Assembly (NCBI RefSeq): GCF_019798055.1
Contig: NZ_JAHOPH010000003.1
Span: 62,001-126,000, forward strand
From: Salsipaludibacter albus
GTDB taxonomy: Bacteria; Actinomycetota; Nitriliruptoria; Nitriliruptorales; Nitriliruptoraceae
Length of the DNA: 64,000 nt
Reading direction: 5' to 3'
The notes beneath the pieces are model-generated. The model was not told where the DNA came from and did not search any database. It was given only the letters and a program-made list of their open reading frames with translations. The position numbers and the translations under genes were made by a program. Below, piece by piece: positions 1 through 7,141 of this stretch; position 1 is the first letter of the stretch, and the number at the start of each line of letters is the position of its first letter.

Positions 1-2
1 AG

Positions 3-508
3 GCCATTCTGGTGAGGAGTTCGTCGACTGTGGCCCGAATGCTGGCCATCGTCCTCGATGTGCGAGTCGAGATGAACCCGCTCCACCAAGACCCGGTCCG
101 TCCGCAGATCGGCCAGCGCGGGTACGTCGTCAACCCGCTTCGCGCTACTCCCTCTGTGAGGCTCGACCCGGACGTTCCGATGTCTGTCCACGAACTGGAA
201 CCGGACGTGCGCTACCGCAGCTGCGGCTTCGAGTACTTGACGGACGGCGATGGCCTGCCTGCGAGAGTCGAGGTCTCTTGGCTCTGATCGAACCCCGAGC
301 TCGCTTCCGTCACCGAGCACAACAACGCACCGCGCCCCTAGGGAGTGCGATCAGCCGGGCACACGGTGGGCACATCATCGCGGTCAGTCTCGGAGGCTTC
401 GCGTCCGGCCCGAACCTCATCCCGCAGGCGGCCAACGTGAACGTGTCCACCTACGCCCGGGTCGAGCACGGATGGCGGCGAGTCGGGGCCGGGGCGATTC
501 GATCGTGA
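3..508 (+). pseudogene. Remnant of a secreted DNA/RNA non-specific endonuclease toxin domain, frameshifted
   Basis: Two adjacent plus-strand frames together resemble the C-terminal part of a polymorphic toxin nuclease. The first (3-287, open to the window edge) ends in a pre-toxin-like stretch reading YLTDGDGLPARVEV. The second (278-508) carries GGHIIAVSLGG, then NLIPQAANVN and Y-x3-E, the layout of Endonuclea_NS_2-type nucleases (GH-I/L...GG...NL-P...N...E). The frames join only by a -1 shift near 278, as if one T were lost. The second frame also stops soon after the last motif, where these domains normally continue. No immunity gene is recognisable nearby. I read it as a broken toxin tip; a sequencing error at 278 would still leave a short product. 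The family call rests on motif resemblance only. Confidence 0.45.
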
Positions 509-521
509 AGACGGACAGCAT

Positions 522-1016
522 CTACCGGTCGCTCAGCTCCATGACGCGCAGGAACATCCAGAGGGCTCGTCCAACGTTCAGGGCCACGAAAACGACCGCC
601 CACATGGCGACCCACCCGAGCCACCCCCACCCGAAGGACGTGTCGACCACCCAGCTCAGCGCCACCAGACCAGTGCCGAGAAGGGCACGGCCGATCGACA
701 TGACCCATGTCTTCGTTAACTTCGTCATGGAGCGCTCGTCGCGCAGGTGTGGGCTGCGGCTCCGAACAAGGCGAGCGATGCTCAGGGCGGCCATTAGAAA
801 GCCGGTGACTGTGGCCAGCCACGTGGCCGACTGCACCATCAGAGTCCTGCGTGAAGCCTCATCGACGACGGCCCACAGGCCGAAGATCCAACTCAGGACG
901 AGCCCCGTGCCAACCGCAACCGTGGCGATGACGAAGTCCCTGCCAGGGCGATCAAGGATTTGCACTCTGACTTGGCGGTTGCCCCAGCGTCCGAGGGCTA
1001 CCGCCAAGAGAACCAT
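522..1016 (-). CDS. Four-helix membrane protein, unknown function
   Basis: This encodes 164 residues with about four hydrophobic helices: roughly 28-50, 60-84, a pair around 105-125, and 130-155. They are separated by short basic loops, so it is an integral membrane protein. I chose the ATG at 1016 because GGAG lies six bases upstream and because earlier starts would run into the upstream gene, which ends at 1051. The 34-bp gap and shared direction suggest one operon with the DUF6731-like gene. No enzymatic motif is visible. Paired with a soluble acidic protein in element cargo it could be a membrane effector of a defence unit, but that is inference from context. The product might equally be a simple membrane partner or immunity protein. 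Confidence 0.7.
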   Translation of the reverse strand: MVLLAVALGRWGNRQVRVQILDRPGRDFVIATVAVGTGLVLSWIFGLWAVVDEASRRTLMVQSATWLATVTGFLMAALSIARLVRSRSPHLRDERSMTKLTKTWVMSIGRALLGTGLVALSWVVDTSFGWGWLGWVAMWAVVFVALNVGRALWMFLRVMELSDR

Positions 1017-1050
1017 TTGGCTCCGTCGAGTGGTCTCTGGCGCTTCCGAC

Positions 1051-1950
1051 CTACTCGTCGTCGCTAGCGAGGATTCGGGCGAGGCGACCATGCTCTGCAT
1101 CATAAGCCCCTTCGATCGCGGAAACAGCATGTGTCCGGAGAACGCTCCGGCTCTCTCCAACGTCCACCTGGATCCGGTGGATCACCAGTTGCTCTAGGAG
1201 GTCGATCGGTTCGGCGCCATCCTCGTAGTCCATTCGCAATTTGGCGCGCTTCACCGTTCCTCGACGCTCGAGAGCGCTGATGAACCGTTGAATCCAGCCC
1301 TCCTCCTTCACCGCCTCGGTCTGGTCGTCGTCGTCATCCCACCAGATCGACATGGAGATCTTCTTCGGGTCGCCCGTCGACCGCCTCGCATGATCCACCA
1401 TTGAGGCGACTCCCGTCGCGTCGTCGTCGTCATCGTCGATCACGGGAAGGAGATCATCCACAGTGATCGAAAGAGACTTCAACTCGTTCCCCTCCTGCAG
1501 CTGCGCAACTACGTCCGGCTCGATCACGGGGTGCAGGGACACCCGGTACGTCTCGGCCGCGAACGACAGATAGCGGCCCAATCCGGCTGAACTGGGACCA
1601 TCAGTGTTGCGGAGCACTGCGACAAGGGGCGCGTCGAACAGCACCAAGTTCGTGCCCTCGCCCAAGCTGCGACCCTCACCGATGGCGTCTTCGAGGCGAG
1701 TTATGTTCCCGTCGTCATCGATGAGCTTGGGGAAGCCGGTGTCTCTGATGCGGTGAACGCGAATCCAACGGCGTCCGTTGATCATGTCAGCGTCTGCGAT
1801 CATCTGAGGTCGAGTGCCGTGCTGACGATCGCCCATCGGTAACCCAACGATCCGATCATGAATGGCCTTGACCTCGGCGGCGGTGCAATAGGGCCGAGTC
1901 TCGGATTCCACGCGGTGAAGGGTGTAGAAGTCGACAGTTGCTTTGGGCAT
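1051..1950 (-). CDS. DUF6731-like soluble protein, candidate defence or phage-interaction protein
   Basis: A 299-residue soluble protein beginning MPKATVDFYTLHRV. A short N-terminal strand of the form VDFYxLH and the overall length recall DUF6731 proteins from phages and mobile elements; that assignment is tentative. Three runs of aspartate are striking: one near residue 80, a DDDDDD run near residue 175 and a DDDDD run near 205. No catalytic motif is apparent. It starts at the ATG at 1950 with no strong Shine-Dalgarno sequence and stops with TAG at 1051, 34 bp before the four-helix membrane protein gene, so the two are probably co-transcribed. Base composition is less GC-rich than the chromosomal genes of this window, in keeping with horizontal cargo. 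Confidence 0.65.
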   Translation of the reverse strand: MPKATVDFYTLHRVESETRPYCTAAEVKAIHDRIVGLPMGDRQHGTRPQMIADADMINGRRWIRVHRIRDTGFPKLIDDDGNITRLEDAIGEGRSLGEGTNLVLFDAPLVAVLRNTDGPSSAGLGRYLSFAAETYRVSLHPVIEPDVVAQLQEGNELKSLSITVDDLLPVIDDDDDDATGVASMVDHARRSTGDPKKISMSIWWDDDDDQTEAVKEEGWIQRFISALERRGTVKRAKLRMDYEDGAEPIDLLEQLVIHRIQVDVGESRSVLRTHAVSAIEGAYDAEHGRLARILASDDE

Positions 1951-2205
1951 CTGGGGGGACCTATCTGTCAGGGCACGCGCACATCCATCGGGGGACGATC
2001 GGCAAACTCAGAGCGAGGATCGGGTGGCCTGATACGCCCCGCACGCCAAGCGCTCCGGAACAGGATCTGAGTCCCAACTAGTGGGGACTCTCGTCACCCG
2101 CCGAGAACTAGGCGTCATGTGCCTCACTGGGGCGGGACCGGCCGCGAAAGTGTCGAGACCCTTTGATCAACCGCTGGGCTGACAGAGGCCCGGATCCCCA
2201 TTTCG

Positions 2206-2300
2206 AGTCGGCGTGGTCCGGTGGCCCGCGGGGTTTGTGGGCCTCGAGTTGTGCCGCGGTCAGCGTCGGGTTGGACCATGACGGCGGCGATCGCACGGTG
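2206..2300. repeat. Imperfect direct repeat, copy A
   Basis: About 95 bp sharing roughly four-fifths identity by eye with positions 2983-3077 in the same orientation. The most conserved cores are TTGTGCCGCGGTCAGCGTC and GGCGGCGATCGCAC. Read leftward, both copies encode a similar peptide (WSNxTLTAAQ), so they may be remnants of one duplicated coding segment. Confidence 0.6.
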
Positions 2301-2982
2301 GGTTGAACCCGCCCGCCCTTCGTCATGCCCAGCCTCCGATCGATGGTCGTCCGGCCGTAGCCCGTTGTCATGCCGGCAGGGTCGGATGATCGAAGTGTCG
2401 GAGTAGGCCGCCCTTGATCGGTCGAGATGGTGGCGCGTGTTGTTTGGCCGTGTTGTCAATCTGCATGCGGGGGCGCAGGTGTTGTGGGCGGCGCAGGCGA
2501 GTCGGCCCCAGCGTGTGGCAGTGTTTACGGGCACACCGATGAGTCTCGGGGCCCTTGAGCACCCAGGCGAGAGTGGCGACACCGGCGGGCTCTCCGAGCT
2601 CTCGTAGGGCCTGTCCGCCAGGGCGGCTCGCTTCTTTGGGGTTCGAGTGCCGACGCATGGCGGGTCAGGCGGCAACGTCGATCATGTGGCGCCTTCGAAC
2701 AGGTAGGCCAAGGCTGGCCTGGTGTAGGCGATGCCGCGGCCTGAGCGGTGGAGCCACTCGACGGTGATCTCCTGGTCGCGCTTGGGGATCATGGAGGAGT
2801 CGAGGTCAGTGGTGCGGACCCGGTGGCGCCCGGACCGGAGCCCATCTGGATTTTGGACTTCGCCGCCGCTCGCGCTGCGTCGTGGCCCGGAGTAGACCCT
2901 CCCCAAGGGCGGCCGTTTGAGAAGGCAGCTGGGTTGGTGGTGTCACCCCCAAAGCACAATCCGGCTGTTGTGGTCTCTTGCT

Positions 2983-3077
2983 AGTCGCCGTGGTCCGCTG
3001 GCTCGCCGGGTGGGCGGGCCTCTGTTGTGCCGCGGTCAGCGTCAGGTTGGACCAGGGCCGGCGGCGATCGCACTGTC
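2983..3077. repeat. Imperfect direct repeat, copy B
   Basis: Second copy of the repeat at 2206-2300, 777 bp away. It lies 61 bp beyond the 3' end of the leftward cell-wall hydrolase gene. A 2-bp deletion relative to copy A sits before the TTGTGCCGCGG core. Confidence 0.6.
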
Positions 3078-3138
3078 GGTGGAGCACTCGTACGTTGCTT
3101 CGTACCAAGCCTCCACTCGATTGTCTGTCTGGAAGTTG

Positions 3139-4200
3139 TCAGTGTTCGTGGGCCAGGTGGAGGTGGTCGCGATGCGCCGCGTCGTGGAAGTGGCCGGGAC
3201 GGTCTTCGAGGTGAGCCCAGGGGGTGCCGACCTCGTTGGGTCGCAGGTCCGGGGGGAGGGTGGAGAGCCAGAGGGTGAGGGTGTAGGCGTCGCGGTTGGT
3301 GTCGGTGACGGGGGTGCCGTTGACGGTGAAGATGTCCATGCCGCGGCCGTACCAGTGGTTGGAGACGGTGCACCCGGGGTAGTTGCCGCCGCCGACGCAT
3401 TTGGAGTGGCCGGTCTGCAGGCTGGTGACGGAGATGGTCCAGCGGTCGGCGGCGCGGGCCATGATGGCCAGGATGCGGTTGTCGATCCGCCGGGCGGTGA
3501 TGTCGTCCCGGCCGCCCTCGTAGATGCTGATCCGGGGATGGCTGAGGACGGTGTCGACCAGGACTGGGTCGCCCGGCCCGGCCGGGGTGGCGGTGGCGTA
3601 GCGGTCAGCCCAGTCGAGAACACGGTCGACGTAGTCCCAAGAGTGGTTGTAGCTATAGATGGCCTGGCGGAGCCGTCCGCGTTGTGCGGCACCGCCGTCA
3701 CACAGCAGGCCGGCGGCGGCGGGGATGGCGTCGTCGGCGTCGTGGGGGTTAGCGATCCCGTCGCCGTCGCCGTCGACACCCATCGAAGCCCACGTCGACG
3801 GGATGAACTGCATCGGCCCGACCGCCCGGTCATACACCACGTCCCCATCGAGCACGCCGCCGTCGGTGTCCCGGATGAGCGCGACCGGACCTAACCCGTC
3901 GAGGGCCACGCCGATGATGCGCGGGGCGATGATCCCGTCGGGTCCGGGTTGGCTGCCGCCGATGCGGCCGTGGTCGGACTCGACCTTCCCGATGGCGGCG
4001 AGCACGCTCCAGGCCAGTCCAGGGCACTGGTCGGCGGCGTGCTGGTAGGCGGCCAGCATCGGTGCGGGGATGTCAGCCAGGGCCTCGCCGGACGGCGACG
4101 CACCCGGGGCGTGGTCGGTGGCGGTGGCGACCACCGCGGCGGGCAGCACGAGGAGTGCGAGCAGCACCAGGGTGGCTGCGGCGACGGCGATCTTGACCAT
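3139..4200 (-). CDS. Conjugation-associated cell-wall hydrolase: lytic transglycosylase plus DD-peptidase-like domain
   Basis: This encodes 353 residues. A hydrophobic segment at 3-25 acts as signal peptide or anchor. A lytic transglycosylase domain (about 45-205) follows, with catalytic Glu74 in AAIGKVESDHG, the GPMQFIPSTW motif and the Asp-rich DGDGDGIANPHDADD loop. The C-terminal domain (about 225-353) has the metallo-DD-peptidase (M15/hedgehog) pattern: SNHWYGRGMD with His282 and Asp289, and DHLHL with His346 and His348. The protein would cut glycan strands and probably stem peptides, opening peptidoglycan for the transfer channel. Start ATG at 4200 follows AGGAG five bases upstream. It lies 11 bp after the NTF2-like gene, so the pair forms an operon divergent from the transfer operon. 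Confidence 0.85.
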   Translation of the reverse strand: MVKIAVAAATLVLLALLVLPAAVVATATDHAPGASPSGEALADIPAPMLAAYQHAADQCPGLAWSVLAAIGKVESDHGRIGGSQPGPDGIIAPRIIGVALDGLGPVALIRDTDGGVLDGDVVYDRAVGPMQFIPSTWASMGVDGDGDGIANPHDADDAIPAAAGLLCDGGAAQRGRLRQAIYSYNHSWDYVDRVLDWADRYATATPAGPGDPVLVDTVLSHPRISIYEGGRDDITARRIDNRILAIMARAADRWTISVTSLQTGHSKCVGGGNYPGCTVSNHWYGRGMDIFTVNGTPVTDTNRDAYTLTLWLSTLPPDLRPNEVGTPWAHLEDRPGHFHDAAHRDHLHLAHEH

Positions 4201-4211
4201 GGAGACTCCTG

Positions 4212-4694
4212 TCAGAACGCGGCGTCGTCGACGAGCCACCGGCCGTCGACGAGCACGACGGCGACGGCGACGGTCTCGAGTCGCACGCCGTTGTCGGTGG
4301 TGCGGTGGACGATGACGTCGGCGAGGACGCGGCCGGGTTGGAGGTCGCGGGTGATCGTGCCTTCCACGGTCACCCGGCCTGTCGAGCCGGTCGTGTGGCG
4401 GGTTGGGGTGAGGAGGGTTGCGGCGAGCCGGTCGGTGGTGAGCTGCTCGAGTGCGTCGAGGTCGTGGGTGGTGTAGAGGGCGGCCGCGAACGCCTCGGCG
4501 GCCGCCAGGGCGGAGTCGAGATCGGCCGGCGCCTGAAGCGTGTCAAGCGCTTCTCGGGCAACTGTGGACGGCGACTCACTGGTCGGAACCGCGGGCGGAT
4601 CAGGCGCGTCGGGACGCAAGCCAATCCAGAGTCCGATGACCGCTGCGACCAGCGCCGCGCCGACGGCCAAGCACCGCAATTCGTGGCCAATCAT
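4212..4694 (-). CDS. Membrane-anchored NTF2/VirB8-like transfer protein
   Basis: A 160-residue protein with one N-terminal transmembrane helix (about 7-27), a Pro/Ser/Ala linker, and a C-terminal domain of about 115 residues. The domain has a helix-helix-sheet pattern ending in strands VTVEGTITRDL, VLADVIVHRTT, TVAVAVVLVDGRWLVDD, which looks like the NTF2-like fold of VirB8/TcpC components of type IV secretion channels. Start ATG at 4694 follows GGGAGG about 11 bases upstream. It is first in a two-gene leftward operon with the peptidoglycan hydrolase. A scaffold role outside the membrane is inferred from topology and neighbours; no specific family is certain. Confidence 0.65.
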   Translation of the reverse strand: MIGHELRCLAVGAALVAAVIGLWIGLRPDAPDPPAVPTSESPSTVAREALDTLQAPADLDSALAAAEAFAAALYTTHDLDALEQLTTDRLAATLLTPTRHTTGSTGRVTVEGTITRDLQPGRVLADVIVHRTTDNGVRLETVAVAVVLVDGRWLVDDAAF

Positions 4695-4885
4695 GGTCGA
4701 TTCCGCCTCCCTTGACCCATTCCGCCGTGCTGTCGGAGCGCTTCGACATCTGGGCCGTGCTGTCAACGCCGGCGCCAGTGTTTATCCACAGCCCCCGAAC
4801 CAGCAGTCCGATCGGTCCGTCTGTGGGCAACCCTTGGCCCATGACCGACCGGCCGACGCGGCCGGTGCCCGAGGCGGAGGACCCC
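4695..4885. promoter_or_regulatory. Divergent promoter region of the transfer operons, with a consensus DnaA box
   Basis: This 191-bp spacer separates the leftward wall-hydrolase operon from the rightward ParA/transfer operon. It contains TTATCCACA at 4782-4790, an exact match to the classical DnaA box, and TTGACA read on the minus strand at 4761-4766, a perfect -35 hexamer for the leftward operon. No matching -10 box is obvious. A rightward start at 4841 is also possible, but the ATG at 4886 has the better ribosome-binding site. Confidence 0.4.
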
Positions 4886-6079
4886 ATGACCAGTTTCGAA
4901 GCCGACAGGGAAGACGTCGTTCCGATCGATGCCCTGGATGACGCCGCGTCGAGGCTGCACGGCAGCGGCGACACGGGGGCGCAGCTGCGGACGGATCCCC
5001 CTCCGGCGCCGCGAGTCGCGTGCAGCGTCCTCACCGGCGCCGCCACGACCGGTGAGCCGACCGAGGCGACCGATCCGCCGCCGGCGGCCTCCGCCCTGCC
5101 ACCCCCGTCAAGCGCGCAGCCCGTGGCGCCGTTGACCGCGGGCGACATCAGCGAGGACCGGCTCCTGGATGACCGGACCTCCGGCCCCGACTCGGGGTGG
5201 CGCCGGGCGGTGCACTGGCTCACCGGCGGGCTCGTCTCGCCGCCGCCGTCCAAGGCGGAGCTGGCCGAACGGGCCGAGATCGCCACGGTGAAGACGCCGG
5301 TGCGGGGCAGCCGGGTGATCGCGGCGGTGTCGACCAAGGGTGGGGTCGGCAAGACCACCACCACGGTCAACCTCGGCCACACCTTCGCGGCCCACCGCGG
5401 CGACCGCGTCGTCGCGCTGGACGGCAACCCCGACGCCGGCTCACTCGGCTACCGCATCCGCAACGAAACCCCTGCCACCGCCGACGACCTGCTCCGCCAG
5501 CTGGATGACGTGTCGCGGTATGCCGACATACGGGCGTTCACCTCCCAGGCCGCATCACGGCTCGAGGTCGTCGCCGCACCGGACGACCCGCGGGCCTCCA
5601 CAGCGCTGGGCGAAGCGGACTACCGGCGGCTGCTGGGCCTGTTGGAGGCGCACTACCAGCTGATCCTGGTGGACTGCGGCACCGGGATCCTCGACGACGC
5701 CACCCGCGGCATCGTCGACCACGCGGACCAACTCGTCGTCGTCACCGCCCCATCGGTCGACGCGGCCCGGGCCACGTCGTTCCTGTTGGACTGGCTCGAA
5801 ACCCACGGCCACGCCGACCTCGTCGCCGACGCCGTCGCCGTGATCAACGCCGCCCCGTCGGGCCGCAACAGCCTGGTCGACCTTGACGAGGTCGAAGCCC
5901 ACTTCGCCGCCCGGTGCCGCACCGTCGTGCGGATCCCGTGGGACCGCCACCTCGCTGCCGGCGCAACCACCGGCCTCGACCTGCTCCACGACACCACCAC
6001 GGCCGCCTACCGGCGTCTGGCGGCCGCCGTTGCTGAAGGGTTCACCCCCACCCCCCGAAAAGGAGAACACCCATGGTGA
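4886..6079 (+). CDS. ParA/MinD-type ATPase heading the transfer operon
   Basis: A 397-residue P-loop ATPase of the ParA/MinD superfamily. The first 140 residues are a Pro/Ala-rich, acidic, probably disordered extension. The ATPase domain starts at about 143 and shows the deviant Walker A KGGVGKTTT (151-159), an LDGNPDAGSLG switch-like region and LILVDCGTG at the Walker B position. Such proteins position plasmids or transfer machinery. No ParB partner is seen next door, which favours a role in conjugation or localisation over classical partition. Start ATG at 4886 follows GGAGGA at ideal spacing; the open frame upstream has no such signal. Its 3' end overlaps the next gene by 7 bp, indicating translational coupling. 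Confidence 0.85.
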   Translation: MTSFEADREDVVPIDALDDAASRLHGSGDTGAQLRTDPPPAPRVACSVLTGAATTGEPTEATDPPPAASALPPPSSAQPVAPLTAGDISEDRLLDDRTSGPDSGWRRAVHWLTGGLVSPPPSKAELAERAEIATVKTPVRGSRVIAAVSTKGGVGKTTTTVNLGHTFAAHRGDRVVALDGNPDAGSLGYRIRNETPATADDLLRQLDDVSRYADIRAFTSQAASRLEVVAAPDDPRASTALGEADYRRLLGLLEAHYQLILVDCGTGILDDATRGIVDHADQLVVVTAPSVDAARATSFLLDWLETHGHADLVADAVAVINAAPSGRNSLVDLDEVEAHFAARCRTVVRIPWDRHLAAGATTGLDLLHDTTTAAYRRLAAAVAEGFTPTPRKGEHPW

Positions 6080-6393
6080 ACACCACGATCCTCACCGACC
6101 TCCCTGCCCGCCTCCTGGGGCAGGTCAATGCCGACCCGGACACCTCCCAGCTGCCCGGCGGCCAGGTGTTGCAGAACCTCACCGACGGGGTGATGGGCTG
6201 GGCCCTGATCCTCGCCCTGGTCGCCCTGCTCGCGTCCTCCGCGGCGTGGGCGCTGGGCGCCAATTCGCAGAACCACCACTACACCACGGCCGGCAAGCGT
6301 GGCGTGATGGTGTCCGGCCTCGCGGCGCTGTTGATCGGTGCGGCGCCGGCGATCATCAACTTCTTCTTCAACTCCGGGACCGGGGTGTCCTGA
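6073..6393 (+). CDS. DUF6112-type small membrane protein, VirB2/TrbC-like
   Basis: 106 residues with two transmembrane helices: about 40-62 (WALILALVALLASSAAWAL) and 78-98 (MVSGLAALLIGAAPAIINFF). The pattern LPGGQVLQNLTDGVMGW, then ALG, then a basic loop, then the second helix ending INFFFNSG matches what I know of DUF6112 proteins, which occur in actinobacterial conjugative elements before TrbL-like genes. By size and topology it resembles VirB2/TrbC pilin-like subunits. Start ATG at 6073 follows AAAAGGAGA and overlaps the ParA stop by 7 bp. Pilin function is inferred, not demonstrated. Confidence 0.75.
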   Translation: MVNTTILTDLPARLLGQVNADPDTSQLPGGQVLQNLTDGVMGWALILALVALLASSAAWALGANSQNHHYTTAGKRGVMVSGLAALLIGAAPAIINFFFNSGTGVS

Positions 6394-6394
6394 C

Positions 6395-7141
6395 ATGGGC
6401 ACCACGACCTGGACCCTGGACCCTGCCCGGCACCGTCGACCGTCTCGTGCTGTCCGCCTCGGCACAGGACTAGTCGCACTGGTGGTTGCGGTTGCGGTCG
6501 GGGTGGCCATCGGCCGGGTGACCGGCGATCCGGGGGGACCGCCCGCCCCGGCCGATGGCCCAACCCTCACCCGCACCGCCCCGTCTGGCCCCGGACCGAC
6601 CCGGACCGTCGACGGCGTCCCGGTCGGCTACACCCGGACCCGTGCCGGCGCCATCGCCGCAGCCGCCAACTACGCCGTCGTGCTGGACAGTCCAGCGGTA
6701 CTTGACGCTGCCAGGGTCGGACCTGCGCTCGACCAGATTGCCACTGATGTGGCCCGAGCTGACCTTCGTGAGCAGTTCGCACGCGCCGCTGCGCTTATCG
6801 AGGAACGGCTGAACCTCGACACCGATCAGCTGGAGTCCTCGGACATCGCGATGCGAAGCGCCCCACTGGGCTACCGCGTTGTCGAGCACACCCCCGACAC
6901 CGCGACGATCGCGGTATGGGGTACCAGCGTCTTCGCAGCGGCCGGTCGTCAAGCAGTCGGGCCCGCTTGGGGCACCACCGAGGTCGGCCTGCATTGGGAG
7001 GCAGGGGACTGGCGAGTCGCCTCCCTTGAGACCACTTCGGGCCCTGTCCCGCCCGAGGCGGGATCGGAAATGGGCGGCGTGGTCGCATCCCAGATCAACC
7101 GCTTCGAGCCGTTCTGGCAGATCCCACCTGTGAAGGAATGA
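6395..7141 (+). CDS. Bitopic membrane protein of the transfer operon
   Basis: A 248-residue protein with a basic N-terminus, one transmembrane helix (about 22-42), a Pro/Gly/Thr-rich linker and an extracytoplasmic domain of about 160 residues. The domain begins VPVGYTRTRAGAIAAAANYAVVLDS and ends in strands including GTTEVGLHWEAGDWRVASLE, a pattern typical of NTF2-like channel proteins. It starts at 6395, one base after the previous stop, and its own stop overlaps the next start (ATGA). This layout matches the anchored proteins between the VirB2-like and VirB6-like genes in actinobacterial transfer operons. It is probably a structural subunit of the channel; no catalytic residues are seen. Confidence 0.7.
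   Translation: MGTTTWTLDPARHRRPSRAVRLGTGLVALVVAVAVGVAIGRVTGDPGGPPAPADGPTLTRTAPSGPGPTRTVDGVPVGYTRTRAGAIAAAANYAVVLDSPAVLDAARVGPALDQIATDVARADLREQFARAAALIEERLNLDTDQLESSDIAMRSAPLGYRVVEHTPDTATIAVWGTSVFAAAGRQAVGPAWGTTEVGLHWEAGDWRVASLETTSGPVPPEAGSEMGGVVASQINRFEPFWQIPPVKE

Larger units (their letters stand above)
1951..3138. other. Gene-poor stretch with degenerate sequence
   Basis: About 1.2 kb between the DUF6731-like gene and the cell-wall hydrolase gene lacks a convincing gene. Several frames of 60-180 codons are open on both strands, but they overlap one another, are rich in Arg and Pro, and none has both a ribosome-binding site and a recognisable domain. The least unlikely is a leftward frame at 2682-2906 whose product ends in a plausible soluble stretch (ITVEWLHRSGRGIAYTRPAL). 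Two imperfect direct repeats (about 2206-2300 and 2983-3077) bracket the centre of the region. It probably represents decayed genes or an old duplication. Confidence 0.5.

Noticed and set aside
250-1197. Long rightward open frame (315 codons)
   Set aside because: It is antisense to the membrane protein and DUF6731-like genes, Arg-rich and without domain features; the leftward genes have a ribosome-binding site and coherent protein sequence.
4712-4885. N-terminal extension of the ParA-type protein from 4712
   Set aside because: The extension is not protein-like, crosses the divergent promoter region, and the ATG at 4886 has a clear GGAGGA site.
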